Shown: positions 7,896 through 16,407 of the stretch, in pieces
Layout of the letters: every line of letters starts with the position of its first letter
Numbering within the stretch: position 1 is the stretch's first letter
NCBI GenBank assembly: GCA_035651755.1
Contig: DASRFA010000001.1
Location: 16,742 to 80,741 of the forward strand
DNA from: DASRFA01 sp035651755
Lineage (GTDB): Bacteria; Desulfobacterota; Binatia; UBA12015
Direction: 5' to 3'
DNA length: 64,000 bases
The notes under the pieces: model-generated
The model's input: only the letters and a program-made list of their open reading frames with translations
The model's database searches: none
What the model was told of the DNA's origin: nothing
Made by a program: the position numbers and the translations under genes

Positions 7896-10220
7896 TCGAA
7901 ACTCGAACGAGCGCCGGCGCAGCATTTCCACCCGGGCGGCACCCTCGGTGATCCGCACGAACCGATCCGTCGGCAGATCGCGGAACGTCTGGATCTTGCC
8001 GGTCGCGGGCCAGACCACTTCGAGGCGCTTCACCGACCGGGCGCCCGCGAGCCCGATCTCCTCGCGCAACGGCCTCGAGCCGAAGCTGCCGGCGCCGCCC
8101 ACCACGCGGTAGACGGTGCGCAGGCGACCCTTCTCTTCGAAATCGACGCGGATGCGAGCGCCGACTCCGAAGCGGTTCGAGCGCGTCCCGCGCAGCTCCA
8201 CCGTGAGCCAGTGATGCCCGAAGCCCGGGTTCGCGAACAGCGAGTTCACGAACGTGTCGCTCGCGAAGAAGCCGCCGAGCTGGTGGAACACGTCGACGTC
8301 GCCGTCGTTGTCGAGGTCCGCGAGCACGACGGCGTGGCCCTTCTGGATGTGGGCCATGCCGGCCGCGACCGCGACGTCGCGAAAGCCCTTCCCGGCGTCG
8401 TTGTGGTAGAGGACGTTCGGGATGAGCCCTTCGAGACCGGGGTAGCCGGTTCCGAGGTAGGCGTCGGGGTAGCCGTCGCCGTCGAGGTCGCCGAAGGCCG
8501 CGCCCATCGCGAGCGTGACCCGATCGAGGCGCTGCTCGTGGGTCACGTCGCGAAAGCCGCCGTGGCCGTCGCCCTTGTAGAGGCGCGACGTCTCGCCGGC
8601 GTCTGCATCGCCGAGCCGGCTGCGCACGACGGGCAGCAGCGGCGGCGGAATGACGCCGCGACCTTCGTGGGTCGGGTAGCCCTCGACGAACAGATCGAGC
8701 GCGCCGTCCTGGTCGAAATCCCAGAACCAGCACGAGAAGCTCTCGTATGGGCCCTGCACGCCGGCGTCGACGGCCACGTCGGTGAAGGTGCCGTCGCGGT
8801 CGTTGCGGTAGAGGCGATTGTCGCCTTGCAGATTGGAAACGTAGAGGTCGGGCCAGCCGTCCCCGTCGAAGTCGCCCCACGCGACGCCCTTGGCGAAGCG
8901 CCGGTTCTCCACGCCGGCGGCCGCCGCGACGTCGGTGAAGTGTCCGTGCCCGTCGTTGCGGAAGAGCTGGCTCGGATAGCCGCCGCGGCTCGGCTCGGTC
9001 TCCGGCCCCTCGTTGCCGACGTACAGGTCGAGGTCCCCGTCGCGGTCGTAGTCGGCCCACGCGCCGGCCTGCGTCGGATAGTTGACGTCCGCCAGGCCGG
9101 CTTCGAAGGCGACGTCGGTGAACCTGCCCTTGCCGTCGTTCTGCAGCAGGGATCTCGGCCACCGTCCCTCTTTGCGGAGCCACGCGCCGCGCAGCACGAG
9201 GATGTCGAGGTCGCCGTCCCCGTCGTAGTCCGCCTGCACGGCATAGAGCCCGCCCGGCAGACCTTCGAGCCCGGCCTTCGCGGTATCGTCGACGAAGGTG
9301 CCGTCGCCGGCATTGCGGAAGTAGCGAAGCTGCCCTCCCGGCTGCCAGGGCGAAGAGACGAGGTCGAGCAATCCGTCGCCGTCGAAGTCGTCGGCGATCG
9401 CGCCTCCGGCGAGATTGCGCCGCGCGAGGCCCGCCGACGCGGCGACGTCCGGGAACCGCGGGAACGATTCCTCGCTCTCGAACCGGATCAGCAGCCCGGG
9501 CGGTACGGACGCGGGGTACTCGCCGACGGTCATGTAGGCGATGTTGAGAAGCCAGCGCGCGCACGGACCGACCCAAGATCCTTCCGGCGCCGCCTGGAGC
9601 GCCTCCGTGAAACGCACGATGGCGCGCCGGCCGGGCTCCTTGTCGGCATGGACGCCCGAGTCGCGCAAAGGAATCAGACAGCTGTCGCTGGAGTGGTGAG
9701 CGACGCAGTTGCGATTCTCGCCCTCGCGCATCGCCTGTACGCCCTGCCAGAACAGCACCTCGGCGCGCGCCTCGGCGCGGCTCGCCTCCGGAAGCTGGTC
9801 GACGAGCTTCGCCGCGCTCTCCAACGCCGCGAGCGCCGCGTCGTCGTTGCCGACGCCGAGCTCGAGGAACGCCAGTGTCGTGAAGTGCTCGATCCGGTCG
9901 GCGACGCGCACGCGCTCGCTCGGCGCATCGTCGCGCAGCTCGCGCAGCCGGCGGGTGCCGAGGCACGGGTGGTACGCGTCGGGCGCCTTCCGCGCCACGT
10001 CGGCGAGCACGGAAACCATGCGCTCGTGCCCCGCGGGCCGCTCGCGCTTCGGCTCGGCCGCGCGCGCGGCGCCGGCACCGAGCATCGCCGCGAAGAGCAG
10101 CGCCGCGACGCCGAGGCAGCGGCCGACTCGCCGCGGCCGTGCGCGACGGACGGTCCCGCGCCGCAAGGCGGCGCCTGGCAGGCCGGGCCGGCGCGCCGCC
10201 GTGAGCGGCTCACGAGCCAT
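7887..10220 (-). CDS. Exported CRTAC1-like FG-GAP/UnbV protein with N-terminal helical (TPR-like) region
   Basis: A 777-residue exported protein. The N-terminus holds a basic stretch and the hydrophobic core CLGVAALLFAAMLGAG ending ARAAE, a good signal peptide. Residues about 40-240 look helical and TPR-like (NDDAALAALESAAKLVDQLP). The rest is a string of FG-GAP/VCBS repeats with DxDxDG calcium loops (DFDGDGLLD, DYDGDGDLD, DYDRDGDLD, DFDGDGWPD, DLDGDGYPD, DLDNDGDVD), then a UnbV/ASPIC domain (GVGARIRVDF, VVWPATGKIQTF). ATG 10220 is chosen over an in-frame TTG at 10253 because it leaves a 13-base gap to the upstream AspH-like gene rather than an overlap. That gene, same strand, could hydroxylate Asp/Asn in these loops; this is inference from proximity. 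No enzyme activity is assigned. Confidence 0.85.
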   Translation of the reverse strand: MAREPLTAARRPGLPGAALRRGTVRRARPRRVGRCLGVAALLFAAMLGAGAARAAEPKRERPAGHERMVSVLADVARKAPDAYHPCLGTRRLRELRDDAPSERVRVADRIEHFTTLAFLELGVGNDDAALAALESAAKLVDQLPEASRAEARAEVLFWQGVQAMREGENRNCVAHHSSDSCLIPLRDSGVHADKEPGRRAIVRFTEALQAAPEGSWVGPCARWLLNIAYMTVGEYPASVPPGLLIRFESEESFPRFPDVAASAGLARRNLAGGAIADDFDGDGLLDLVSSPWQPGGQLRYFRNAGDGTFVDDTAKAGLEGLPGGLYAVQADYDGDGDLDILVLRGAWLRKEGRWPRSLLQNDGKGRFTDVAFEAGLADVNYPTQAGAWADYDRDGDLDLYVGNEGPETEPSRGGYPSQLFRNDGHGHFTDVAAAAGVENRRFAKGVAWGDFDGDGWPDLYVSNLQGDNRLYRNDRDGTFTDVAVDAGVQGPYESFSCWFWDFDQDGALDLFVEGYPTHEGRGVIPPPLLPVVRSRLGDADAGETSRLYKGDGHGGFRDVTHEQRLDRVTLAMGAAFGDLDGDGYPDAYLGTGYPGLEGLIPNVLYHNDAGKGFRDVAVAAGMAHIQKGHAVVLADLDNDGDVDVFHQLGGFFASDTFVNSLFANPGFGHHWLTVELRGTRSNRFGVGARIRVDFEEKGRLRTVYRVVGGAGSFGSRPLREEIGLAGARSVKRLEVVWPATGKIQTFRDLPTDRFVRITEGAARVEMLRRRSFEFRGG

Positions 10221-10233
10221 CGCGGATCGCGAC

Positions 10234-10869
10234 TCAGTGAGCGTGGTCGGCAACGACGGGGCGTCCCGTCGCCGCGCGCAACCGATCGAGGTTCTTGCGC
10301 GCCACGTATCTCGTCTTCAGCCACATGGCCGACGCGTTCTGCAGAGGAGTCTTCGGAAGAGCGAACTTCTCAGGCGGCGCTTCGAGCACGTCGGGCGAGA
10401 CGTCGACGAGCAGGACGGTACGAGGAAGGGTGTTGCGGTTCCAAGCCTCGTGGAGGTAGCGGGCGTTGAAGATCATGCACTTGCCTTCCTCCCAGCCCTG
10501 CACCATGCCGCCGACGTTGATCGCGCACCCGTCGACCACGATCAGCCCGAGGTGACAGCGAACGCGCGTGTTGTTGCATCGGTGGGGCCAGAGATGCGTC
10601 CCGGGAAGGAGGCGAGAGAACGCGGCCGACGTCACGCCCGGGATGGAATCGAGGATCGCGGACGTCTCGGGACAGCGGTTCCGGTTGTCGGGATAGTGCT
10701 CGATGTTCTGCGGATCGAATCCCTTGCGGAAGATGAAGACCTTCCACGGGGTGAAGTTGCGATAGGTTTGGAAAGCGTCCTGAGAGACCTGCTCCACCTC
10801 GCGCCGTATCGTCTTCCAGTTCCGCTCGAGAGTCTCGACGAAGGGGAAGTACCGGGTGTCGTAGAACAT
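10234..10869 (-). CDS. Aspartyl/asparaginyl beta-hydroxylase-like 2-oxoglutarate oxygenase
   Basis: A 211-residue cytoplasmic protein of the AspH family, which uses iron, 2-oxoglutarate and oxygen to hydroxylate Asp or Asn side chains. The sequence shows PHRCNNTRVRCHLGL (His96), GWEEGKCMIF, then NARYLHEAWN (His140) and RTVLLVDVSP with Arg150 as the likely oxoglutarate anchor. AspH enzymes bind iron by two histidines without the usual Asp, and this protein fits that pattern. No signal peptide or membrane segment is seen. It lies 13 bases upstream of an FG-GAP gene rich in Asp/Asn loops and 27 bases downstream of a DPM1-like glycosyltransferase, all on one strand, so the three look like an operon. 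Bacterial relatives also hydroxylate lipid A acyl chains (LpxO), so a lipid substrate is the main alternative. Confidence 0.8.
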   Translation of the reverse strand: MFYDTRYFPFVETLERNWKTIRREVEQVSQDAFQTYRNFTPWKVFIFRKGFDPQNIEHYPDNRNRCPETSAILDSIPGVTSAAFSRLLPGTHLWPHRCNNTRVRCHLGLIVVDGCAINVGGMVQGWEEGKCMIFNARYLHEAWNRNTLPRTVLLVDVSPDVLEAPPEKFALPKTPLQNASAMWLKTRYVARKNLDRLRAATGRPVVADHAH

Positions 10870-10896
10870 TGCGCGAATCGCCTCTGGCGAGCCCTT

Positions 10897-11898
10897 CTAG
10901 AACGAGACCGCCCGTGCTTGGTCGCCGGCGACCACCGCTTTCACCGGCCGCGACCAGATGGATCGAATGACGTAACGCGGAGGGCCCTCGATCGAGCGAT
11001 GCATCCGAAGGACGTACTCGCCGACCAGGCAGACGATCGCGACCATGGTCGCGAGGCTGAGAACCACGACGTTCAGGATGAGGCCGTTCGTGATCGGCGG
11101 GAAGATCGCGCCGCTCGAGAACACGCCGGCCGCGATCCGCAGGACGACCGCCGACGCGACGACCAGGTTCACGATGCTCAGGATCTGGAACGGGTGATGC
11201 GAGAGGCCGAGCAGCGTGTCGATCGTGAGCGCGATCAGGCCGGCGACGCTCCAGCCCGATGATCCGTAGCGCCGCGGATGGTGCGTCACGGGCACGTTCG
11301 CGCAATCGCGTGCCCCCGCTGCGAGATGCACCGGATTGAGGACGCGGTGCGGTCCCGGCGCGAGCCCTCGGACGAGGTCGCCGTTCGCGACCTTGAACGT
11401 GCACCCGAGATCGAGCACCGATGCGCCGGAGATCCGGCGCAACGCGGCGTTCACGACCCTCGATGCGCCGGCTCGGACCCACGAGTCGCGTCGCTCGCGG
11501 CGGACGCCGTTCACCAGGTCCATTCCTTTGTCGAACTCCGACACCAGGCGCGGCAGCTCCTCGGGATCGAGCTGAAGGTCGCTGTCGATGAAGACGAAGT
11601 GCCGACCGCGCGCCGCTGCGCATCCCGCCGCGACTGCGGCTGCCGAACCGGAGTTCTTGAAGAGATCGATGACCACGCCGACGCACGAATCCGCGGAGAA
11701 GATCTCGCGCAGAGTGTCCAGCGTGCCGTCGGTGCTGCCGTCGTTCACGTAGACGATCTCGAACGAGCGCCCGAGACCGGCGAGCGCGCCGCGCAGGCGA
11801 CCGTGGAACTCCTTCACGCTGCGCTGCTCGAAATAGCAGCTCACGACGGCCGAGAATTCGATCGCGCCTTCGTGCTCCACGCGGCCGGACACGCGCAT
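10897..11898 (-). CDS. DPM1/ArnC-like family 2 glycosyltransferase with two membrane segments
   Basis: A 333-residue GT2 enzyme of the polyprenyl-phosphate sugar synthase type, which loads a sugar from a nucleotide donor onto a lipid carrier at the inner membrane. The sequence shows SAVVSCYFEQ, VYVNDGSTDGTLD, the DxD-type motif FIDSDLQLDPEELPRLV, and two C-terminal hydrophobic segments (LSIVNLVVASAVVL and LILNVVVLSLATMVAIV). The second GT2 motif, usually QRD or RRK, appears as VTHHPRRYGSSGWS. It is first in a minus-strand run with the AspH-like and FG-GAP genes. Its lipid-linked product is a natural donor for the GT39-like and TMTC-like enzymes nearby; that link is inference. ATG 11898 is the only good start. 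Confidence 0.85.
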   Translation of the reverse strand: MRVSGRVEHEGAIEFSAVVSCYFEQRSVKEFHGRLRGALAGLGRSFEIVYVNDGSTDGTLDTLREIFSADSCVGVVIDLFKNSGSAAAVAAGCAAARGRHFVFIDSDLQLDPEELPRLVSEFDKGMDLVNGVRRERRDSWVRAGASRVVNAALRRISGASVLDLGCTFKVANGDLVRGLAPGPHRVLNPVHLAAGARDCANVPVTHHPRRYGSSGWSVAGLIALTIDTLLGLSHHPFQILSIVNLVVASAVVLRIAAGVFSSGAIFPPITNGLILNVVVLSLATMVAIVCLVGEYVLRMHRSIEGPPRYVIRSIWSRPVKAVVAGDQARAVSF

Positions 11899-11933
11899 TC
11901 GTCGCACGCCGCCCGAGCCCAAAGCAAGCCTCT

Positions 11934-11962
11934 TTCCGGGCCCCGGATCGCCGGTGTATCGT
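11934..11962 (+). promoter_or_regulatory. Weak possible promoter for the GNAT-like gene
   Basis: TATCGT (11957-11962), preceded by TG, lies 8 bases before ATG 11971, with a poor TTTCCG box 17 bases further up. No Shine-Dalgarno sequence precedes the ATG. The layout resembles that at 4676-4713, and both could be leaderless starts. Weak evidence. Confidence 0.2.
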
Positions 11963-11970
11963 GCGCGCCC

Positions 11971-13005
11971 ATGCAGCTTCGGATCTCGCTCGAGCAGGGG
12001 CCGGCGCTCGAGGAGCCGCTGCGTGCGCTTCTCTCGGCAGAGCCGTATCTGGCGTACGCGAACTTTCCCGAGATCGCGCGCCGCGAGGGTGCGCTTCTCG
12101 CCTTCCACCTCCAGCGATGGCGCGCGGCCGCGCGGGGGCTCGGCGTCCTGGTCGCGCGCGACGAGCGCGGCCGCCCGCTCGGTGCGGTGGCGCTCGAGCA
12201 TCGCGCCTTCGAGTCCGCACATTTCGACATGACGATGGCGAAGACCGAGCCGGCTGCTGCAATCGCCGAAGAGGGCGAGCGAGTGCAGGTGCTGCGAGCG
12301 CTCTACCGGGCCGCGTGCGACACGCTGCGCGAGCGCGGCTACGAGCATCTCGCTGCCGTCGCCTCCACGCACGATCGCGCAGGCTGCTGGGCGCTGCAGG
12401 AGGTCGGCGCATTCCACGTCGGAACCAAGATCTCGTGGATGCAGCCCCTCACCGGCCGCCCGTCCGAGCATCGACTCGCCGACGGCCTTCGCTTCGACGT
12501 CCACGAGCGGCCGTCCGCGACGACGATCGATCCGGCACTGTGGCGTCGGCTGCGCGAATGGTGCGGCGAGGCGTTCGATCGCGGCCCGTACGTCTTCGAT
12601 CTGAGCGTCCCGTACGAGCGCGCCACGGCGATCTATCGCGTGTGGACCGAGAAGGCGATGTCGGGCGACTGGGCCGACGTCCTGGTCCTGGTGCGCGACC
12701 GCGAGGAGATCGTCGCCTTCCACTCGATGCTCCGTCTCGAGGACCTCTCCCAGGCCGCCGGCGTCGGGATCCTCGGCCGCGGCATCGGCGCGACCCTGCC
12801 CCAGTATCGAGGCCTCTTCACCGCGCTGCAGCGCGAGTGCAGCGCGCTCCGGCCGCTCGGCGCGGACTTTCTCGAGAACGAGACGCAGTCGTCCACGATT
12901 CAAACGATCAACGTCTTCGGCAAGCTCGGCCATCGTTGCCTGCGCTCGATCGCGAGCTTCCACATCGCCTTGCGCGTGGGCGCGCCCTCCCGGCTCCCGG
13001 CGTGA
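11971..13005 (+). CDS. GNAT-type acyltransferase, probably tandem domain
   Basis: A 344-residue soluble protein with weak but recognisable GNAT features in both halves: LGVLVARDERGRPLGAVAL with RGYEHLAAVASTHD in the first, and DVLVLVRDREEIVAFHSML then RGLFTALQRECSA and ENETQSSTIQTINVFGKLGH in the second. The last stretch is the acetyl-CoA-family pattern in which a residue pair near the end of an Asn-bearing helix precedes KLGF. WecD-like sugar N-acetyltransferases look similar. No signal peptide. Its TGA overlaps the next ATG (TGATG), suggesting coupled translation with the PAP2/haloperoxidase gene, and it is divergent from the glycosyltransferase operon with 72 bases between. The substrate is not known; a sugar-nucleotide role would suit the neighbourhood. 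Confidence 0.6.
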   Translation: MQLRISLEQGPALEEPLRALLSAEPYLAYANFPEIARREGALLAFHLQRWRAAARGLGVLVARDERGRPLGAVALEHRAFESAHFDMTMAKTEPAAAIAEEGERVQVLRALYRAACDTLRERGYEHLAAVASTHDRAGCWALQEVGAFHVGTKISWMQPLTGRPSEHRLADGLRFDVHERPSATTIDPALWRRLREWCGEAFDRGPYVFDLSVPYERATAIYRVWTEKAMSGDWADVLVLVRDREEIVAFHSMLRLEDLSQAAGVGILGRGIGATLPQYRGLFTALQRECSALRPLGADFLENETQSSTIQTINVFGKLGHRCLRSIASFHIALRVGAPSRLPA

Positions 13006-14579
13006 TGGTGCCGCGCATGCGAGAACTCGGACGAGCGGCCGCCCGGGTGCTTCTTGCGCTCGCCATCCCGACCTCCGGGACCTTCGCGAACGCCGCGGAC
13101 GAGCCGAGCAAAGCTCCGCTCGTCCATCAAGCGCCCGCAACCCGGCCGACGGCGGCATACGCGTGGCTGGAGACGACGCTCGAAGCCAGCGGCCGCGACG
13201 TCGACCGCAATCGCGCCCGTCCGACGATCCTCGCGCGCGCGATGTCCATCGTGCTGACCTCCATGTACGACGCCTGGGCCGCGTACGACGACAAGGCGAT
13301 CGGCACCCGGCTCGGAGCGAAGCTTCGGCGGCCCGCGGCCGAGCGTACGCAGCGCAACAAGGAGATCGCGATCGCCTACGCCGCCTATCGCTCGCTGCTG
13401 TTCGTGTACGGCGAGGACGAGCCGTGGATCCGCGCTCAGATGGCCAAGGCGGGCTTCGACCCGGACGACGACTCGCGCGACCTCTCGCGACCGGCCGGCG
13501 TCGGAAACGCGGCCGCGGCGAGCGTCGTGGAGTATCGCCGCCACGACGGCGCGAACCAGCTCGGCGACGAGGTCGGGGGAGACGGCCGGCCTTACTCCGA
13601 CTACACCTACTATCGTGCGGTCAACACGCCCGAGCACCTCGTCGATCCGCTTCTCTGGATGCCGATCCCGTTCGACGACGGCCGCGGTGGGACGTTCCTT
13701 CCCAGCTTCCTCACGCCGCACTGGTATCGCGTGCGCCCCTTCGCCCTCGAGCGCTCGGATCAATTCCGGCCGCCTCCGCCGCCGGCATGGGGCTCCGAGC
13801 AGCTCAAGAAGGACGTCGACGAGTGCATCGCGGTCAACGCGGATCTCACGCTCGAGCAGAAGGCGATCGTCGAGTTCATGCGGGACGGCCCGCGCTCGAC
13901 CGGCCAATCCGGCCATTGGTTGCGCTTCGCGCAGGACGTGTCGCGGCGCGATGCGTACGACCTCGATCGCGACGTGAAGCTCTTCTTCAGCATCGCGAAC
14001 GTGGTGCACGACGCGTTTCTGGCGAGCTGGGACGCCAAGCGCCACTACAACAGCGGCCGGCCCTACTGGTGGGTCCGGCTCTACTATCCCGGCAAGAGCG
14101 TTCGCGGCTGGCGCGGCCCCGGAAAGGGGGCTGGCGAGATCCCGGCCGAATCGTGGCGGCCGTACTCGCCCGCGGTGTTCCCGACGCCGCCGTTTCCCGG
14201 CTACACCTCGGGCCACGCGACGGCGAGCGGCGCGGCTGCGCGCCTCCTCGAGCTGTTCACCGGGAGCGATCGCTTCGACGTCGTCGCCAGGCGGAGAGTC
14301 GGCGAGCTCACCGAGGACGAGTTCAGCGTCGCCGAGATGCAGGCCGTCGACGGCAAGCCCGCGAGCGGACTGCCCGAGTCCAAGGAGATGGTTCTGGCGT
14401 TGCCGACGTTCACCGCGACGGCCGAGATGGCGGCCATCTCGCGGCTGTGGGGCGGCTACCACATCCGCACCGACAACGACGTCGGCCTCGCGCTCGGCCG
14501 TGCGGTCGCCGACTACAGCTGGCCGAAGTATCGGGCGTACTTCGACGGCGCCGCACCCGATCCGGCGTCCGGCGGGTAG
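13005..14579 (+). CDS. Exported PAP2/vanadium haloperoxidase-superfamily protein
   Basis: A 524-residue exported protein with a signal peptide (AARVLLALAIPTSGTFANAA). The C-terminal third holds the PAP2/vanadium-haloperoxidase active-site motifs: FPGYTSGHATASGAA with His404, and RLWGGYHIRTDNDVGL with His486 and Asp490. The lysine-containing first motif is probably KRHYNSGRPYWWVR. The family includes lipid phosphate phosphatases and vanadium haloperoxidases; the long, non-membrane, soluble form seen here resembles the haloperoxidase-like branch, but halogenation cannot be proven by eye. Start is ATG 13005, overlapping the upstream stop; ATG 13017 is an alternative. It precedes the GT39-like gene by 26 bases on the same strand and may release or act on phosphate-bearing periplasmic substrates. 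Confidence 0.8.
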   Translation: MVPRMRELGRAAARVLLALAIPTSGTFANAADEPSKAPLVHQAPATRPTAAYAWLETTLEASGRDVDRNRARPTILARAMSIVLTSMYDAWAAYDDKAIGTRLGAKLRRPAAERTQRNKEIAIAYAAYRSLLFVYGEDEPWIRAQMAKAGFDPDDDSRDLSRPAGVGNAAAASVVEYRRHDGANQLGDEVGGDGRPYSDYTYYRAVNTPEHLVDPLLWMPIPFDDGRGGTFLPSFLTPHWYRVRPFALERSDQFRPPPPPAWGSEQLKKDVDECIAVNADLTLEQKAIVEFMRDGPRSTGQSGHWLRFAQDVSRRDAYDLDRDVKLFFSIANVVHDAFLASWDAKRHYNSGRPYWWVRLYYPGKSVRGWRGPGKGAGEIPAESWRPYSPAVFPTPPFPGYTSGHATASGAAARLLELFTGSDRFDVVARRRVGELTEDEFSVAEMQAVDGKPASGLPESKEMVLALPTFTATAEMAAISRLWGGYHIRTDNDVGLALGRAVADYSWPKYRAYFDGAAPDPASGG

Positions 14580-14605
14580 CGACAGCCGCCCGAGCGCTCG
14601 ATCGG

Positions 14606-16330
14606 ATGGCTTCCGCGCAAGCTCGCGACGGCGCCTCTCCGCCGAACGGCCGGCCGATCGGCCGCGTGCGGGGCACGGCGCCACGGGTCGGACGTCGTGC
14701 GCCGTGGGCCGGGGTCGCGCTGATCGGGATCGTGGTCGCGACCGCTCTGCTTCGGCTTCGGCTCCTCGACGTCCCGCTCGACCGCGACGAGGGCGAGTTC
14801 GCGTACATGGGCCAGCTCATCCTGAGCGGCGCCGTGCCGTACGTCGCCGCGCAGAACATGAAGCTCCCCGGCGCGTACTATGCGTTCGCCGGGATCTTCG
14901 CGGCGCTCGGCGAGACGACGGCCGCGATCCGGGTCGCCCTCCTGGTCGCGAACGCGATCGCCATCGTGCTGGTCGCGCGCCTCGGCCGGCGGCTCGTGGA
15001 CGCGACCGCCGGAGTCGCCGCGGCCGCCGCTTTCGCGCTGCTTTCGCTCGGCCCGGCGGTTCTCGGCTTCGCCGCGAAGGCCGAGCAATTCGCCGTTCCG
15101 TGCGTGCTGGGCGGAGTGCTGCTCCTGCTCGGGCGCCCGCCCACCGAACGGGAGGACGAAGCCGCGGGGACGGCCGCGCTCGCCGCGAGCGGGCTCCTCT
15201 TGGGCATCGCCGTCGTCCTCAAGCAGCACGCCGCGGTCTTCGTCGCGTTCGGCGGCGCGCAGCTCCTGCGGAGCGAGCTTCGCCGCGACGGCGGCTCGGA
15301 AACCGCGGGCGCGGCGCTCGCCGATCGGCTGCGCGGAGCCGCGGGGCGCATGCTCGTCTTCGCGGTCGCCGCCTCGGCGCCGTACGCGATCGTGTGCTTC
15401 GCCATGTGGCGGGCCGGCGCCTTCGAGCCCTTCTGGTTCTGGACCGTGACCTATGCCCGCGAGTACGCGACCATGGTGCCGCTGCGCGACGGGCTCGCGC
15501 AGCTCGCGATCGAGACCGCGCGCATCTTCGGCTCGACCCCGGCGCTCTGGCTGCTCGCCGCCGGCGGGACGACCGCGCCGCTCTGGGACGACCGCGCGCG
15601 CCGAGCCGCACCCGCCCTCGCGCTCTTCTCCCTCTTCTCGGTGCTCGCGGTGGTCACAGGCTTCCGCTTCAGCTCGCACTACTTCGTCTTTCTCCTCCCG
15701 GCTGCGAGCTTGTGGGCGGGGCTCGCGGTCAGCGCGCTCGCCGAGCGCGCCGAGGGGCGCGGCCCGGTCGTCGCCGCGGTCGTGCGCGTCGGTCTGCCGG
15801 CGATCGCGCTCGGCCTATCGCTCGCGTCCGAGCGAGCGGTTCTCTTCCAGCTGTCGCCCGCGGCAGTCGCGCGCGCGGCCTACGGGCTGAACCCGTTTCC
15901 CGAAGCCGTCGAGGTCGCGCGCTACGTGCGCGATCACTCGGAGCCGGAGGATCGCATCGCGGTGATCGGCTCCGAGCCCGAGATCTACTTCTACTCCGGC
16001 CGGCGCGCCGCAACGACGTTCATGTACACCTACCCGCTCATGGAGCCGCATCCGTTCGCGCGGCGGATGCAGGAAGAGATGATCGCGCAGATCGACGAGG
16101 CTCGCCCGCGCTTCGTCGTCTTGGTGAACGTCGACACCTCGTGGACCATGCGGCCCGACTCCTTCGATCTCGTGTTTCGCTGGTCCGAGAAGAAGGTGAA
16201 CGAGGGCTACGATCTCGTCGGGGTCGCGGAGATCCTGCCGGACGGCCGCACCATCTACCGCTGGGGTGCCGACGCAGCCGACGCCGAGCCGCAGTCGCGG
16301 TTGCGGGTGCTCGTCTTCGAGCGCCGGTAG
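14606..16330 (+). CDS. GT39/ArnT-like integral membrane glycosyltransferase
   Basis: A 574-residue polytopic membrane protein of the GT-C fold (protein O-mannosyltransferase/ArnT superfamily, PMT_2). After a first membrane segment comes LDVPLDRDEGEFAYMGQ with the acidic pair Asp61-Glu62 expected in the first periplasmic loop. About ten further hydrophobic segments follow, then a soluble C-terminal domain (IAVIGSEPEIYFYSG, RFVVLVNVDTSW). Such enzymes move a sugar from a polyprenyl-phosphate carrier to lipid or protein on the outer face of the inner membrane. The DPM1-like synthase at 10.9-11.9 kb could supply the donor. ATG 14606 is used. It ends convergent with the disintegrin-like repeat protein, which is a plausible secreted target; this is inference from position only. 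Confidence 0.85.
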   Translation: MASAQARDGASPPNGRPIGRVRGTAPRVGRRAPWAGVALIGIVVATALLRLRLLDVPLDRDEGEFAYMGQLILSGAVPYVAAQNMKLPGAYYAFAGIFAALGETTAAIRVALLVANAIAIVLVARLGRRLVDATAGVAAAAAFALLSLGPAVLGFAAKAEQFAVPCVLGGVLLLLGRPPTEREDEAAGTAALAASGLLLGIAVVLKQHAAVFVAFGGAQLLRSELRRDGGSETAGAALADRLRGAAGRMLVFAVAASAPYAIVCFAMWRAGAFEPFWFWTVTYAREYATMVPLRDGLAQLAIETARIFGSTPALWLLAAGGTTAPLWDDRARRAAPALALFSLFSVLAVVTGFRFSSHYFVFLLPAASLWAGLAVSALAERAEGRGPVVAAVVRVGLPAIALGLSLASERAVLFQLSPAAVARAAYGLNPFPEAVEVARYVRDHSEPEDRIAVIGSEPEIYFYSGRRAATTFMYTYPLMEPHPFARRMQEEMIAQIDEARPRFVVLVNVDTSWTMRPDSFDLVFRWSEKKVNEGYDLVGVAEILPDGRTIYRWGADAADAEPQSRLRVLVFERR

Positions 16331-16364
16331 TCGACGCGCGCGGCGCCGCGCGCCGTGCGGATGA

Positions 16365-16400
16365 CCGCGGCGGGAGCGTGAACTCCCGCTCCCGCCGCGG
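16365..16400. terminator. Strong hairpin between convergent genes, likely bidirectional terminator
   Basis: CCGCGGCGGGAG (16365-16376) pairs perfectly over 12 bases with 16389-16400, with a 12-base loop. A shorter alternative fold uses GCGGGAG with CTCCCGC. It fills the gap between the GT39-like gene and the repeat protein gene. No T-run. Confidence 0.55.
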
Positions 16401-16407
16401 CACTCCA

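Noticed and set aside
10221..10253. TTG 10253 as start of the second FG-GAP gene
   Set aside because: It would overlap the upstream stop by 20 bases and adds a stretch not needed for the signal peptide; ATG 10220 is simpler.
13005..14579. Firm call as a vanadium haloperoxidase
   Set aside because: The PAP2 motifs are clear, but haloperoxidases and acid phosphatases share them; I kept the superfamily name.
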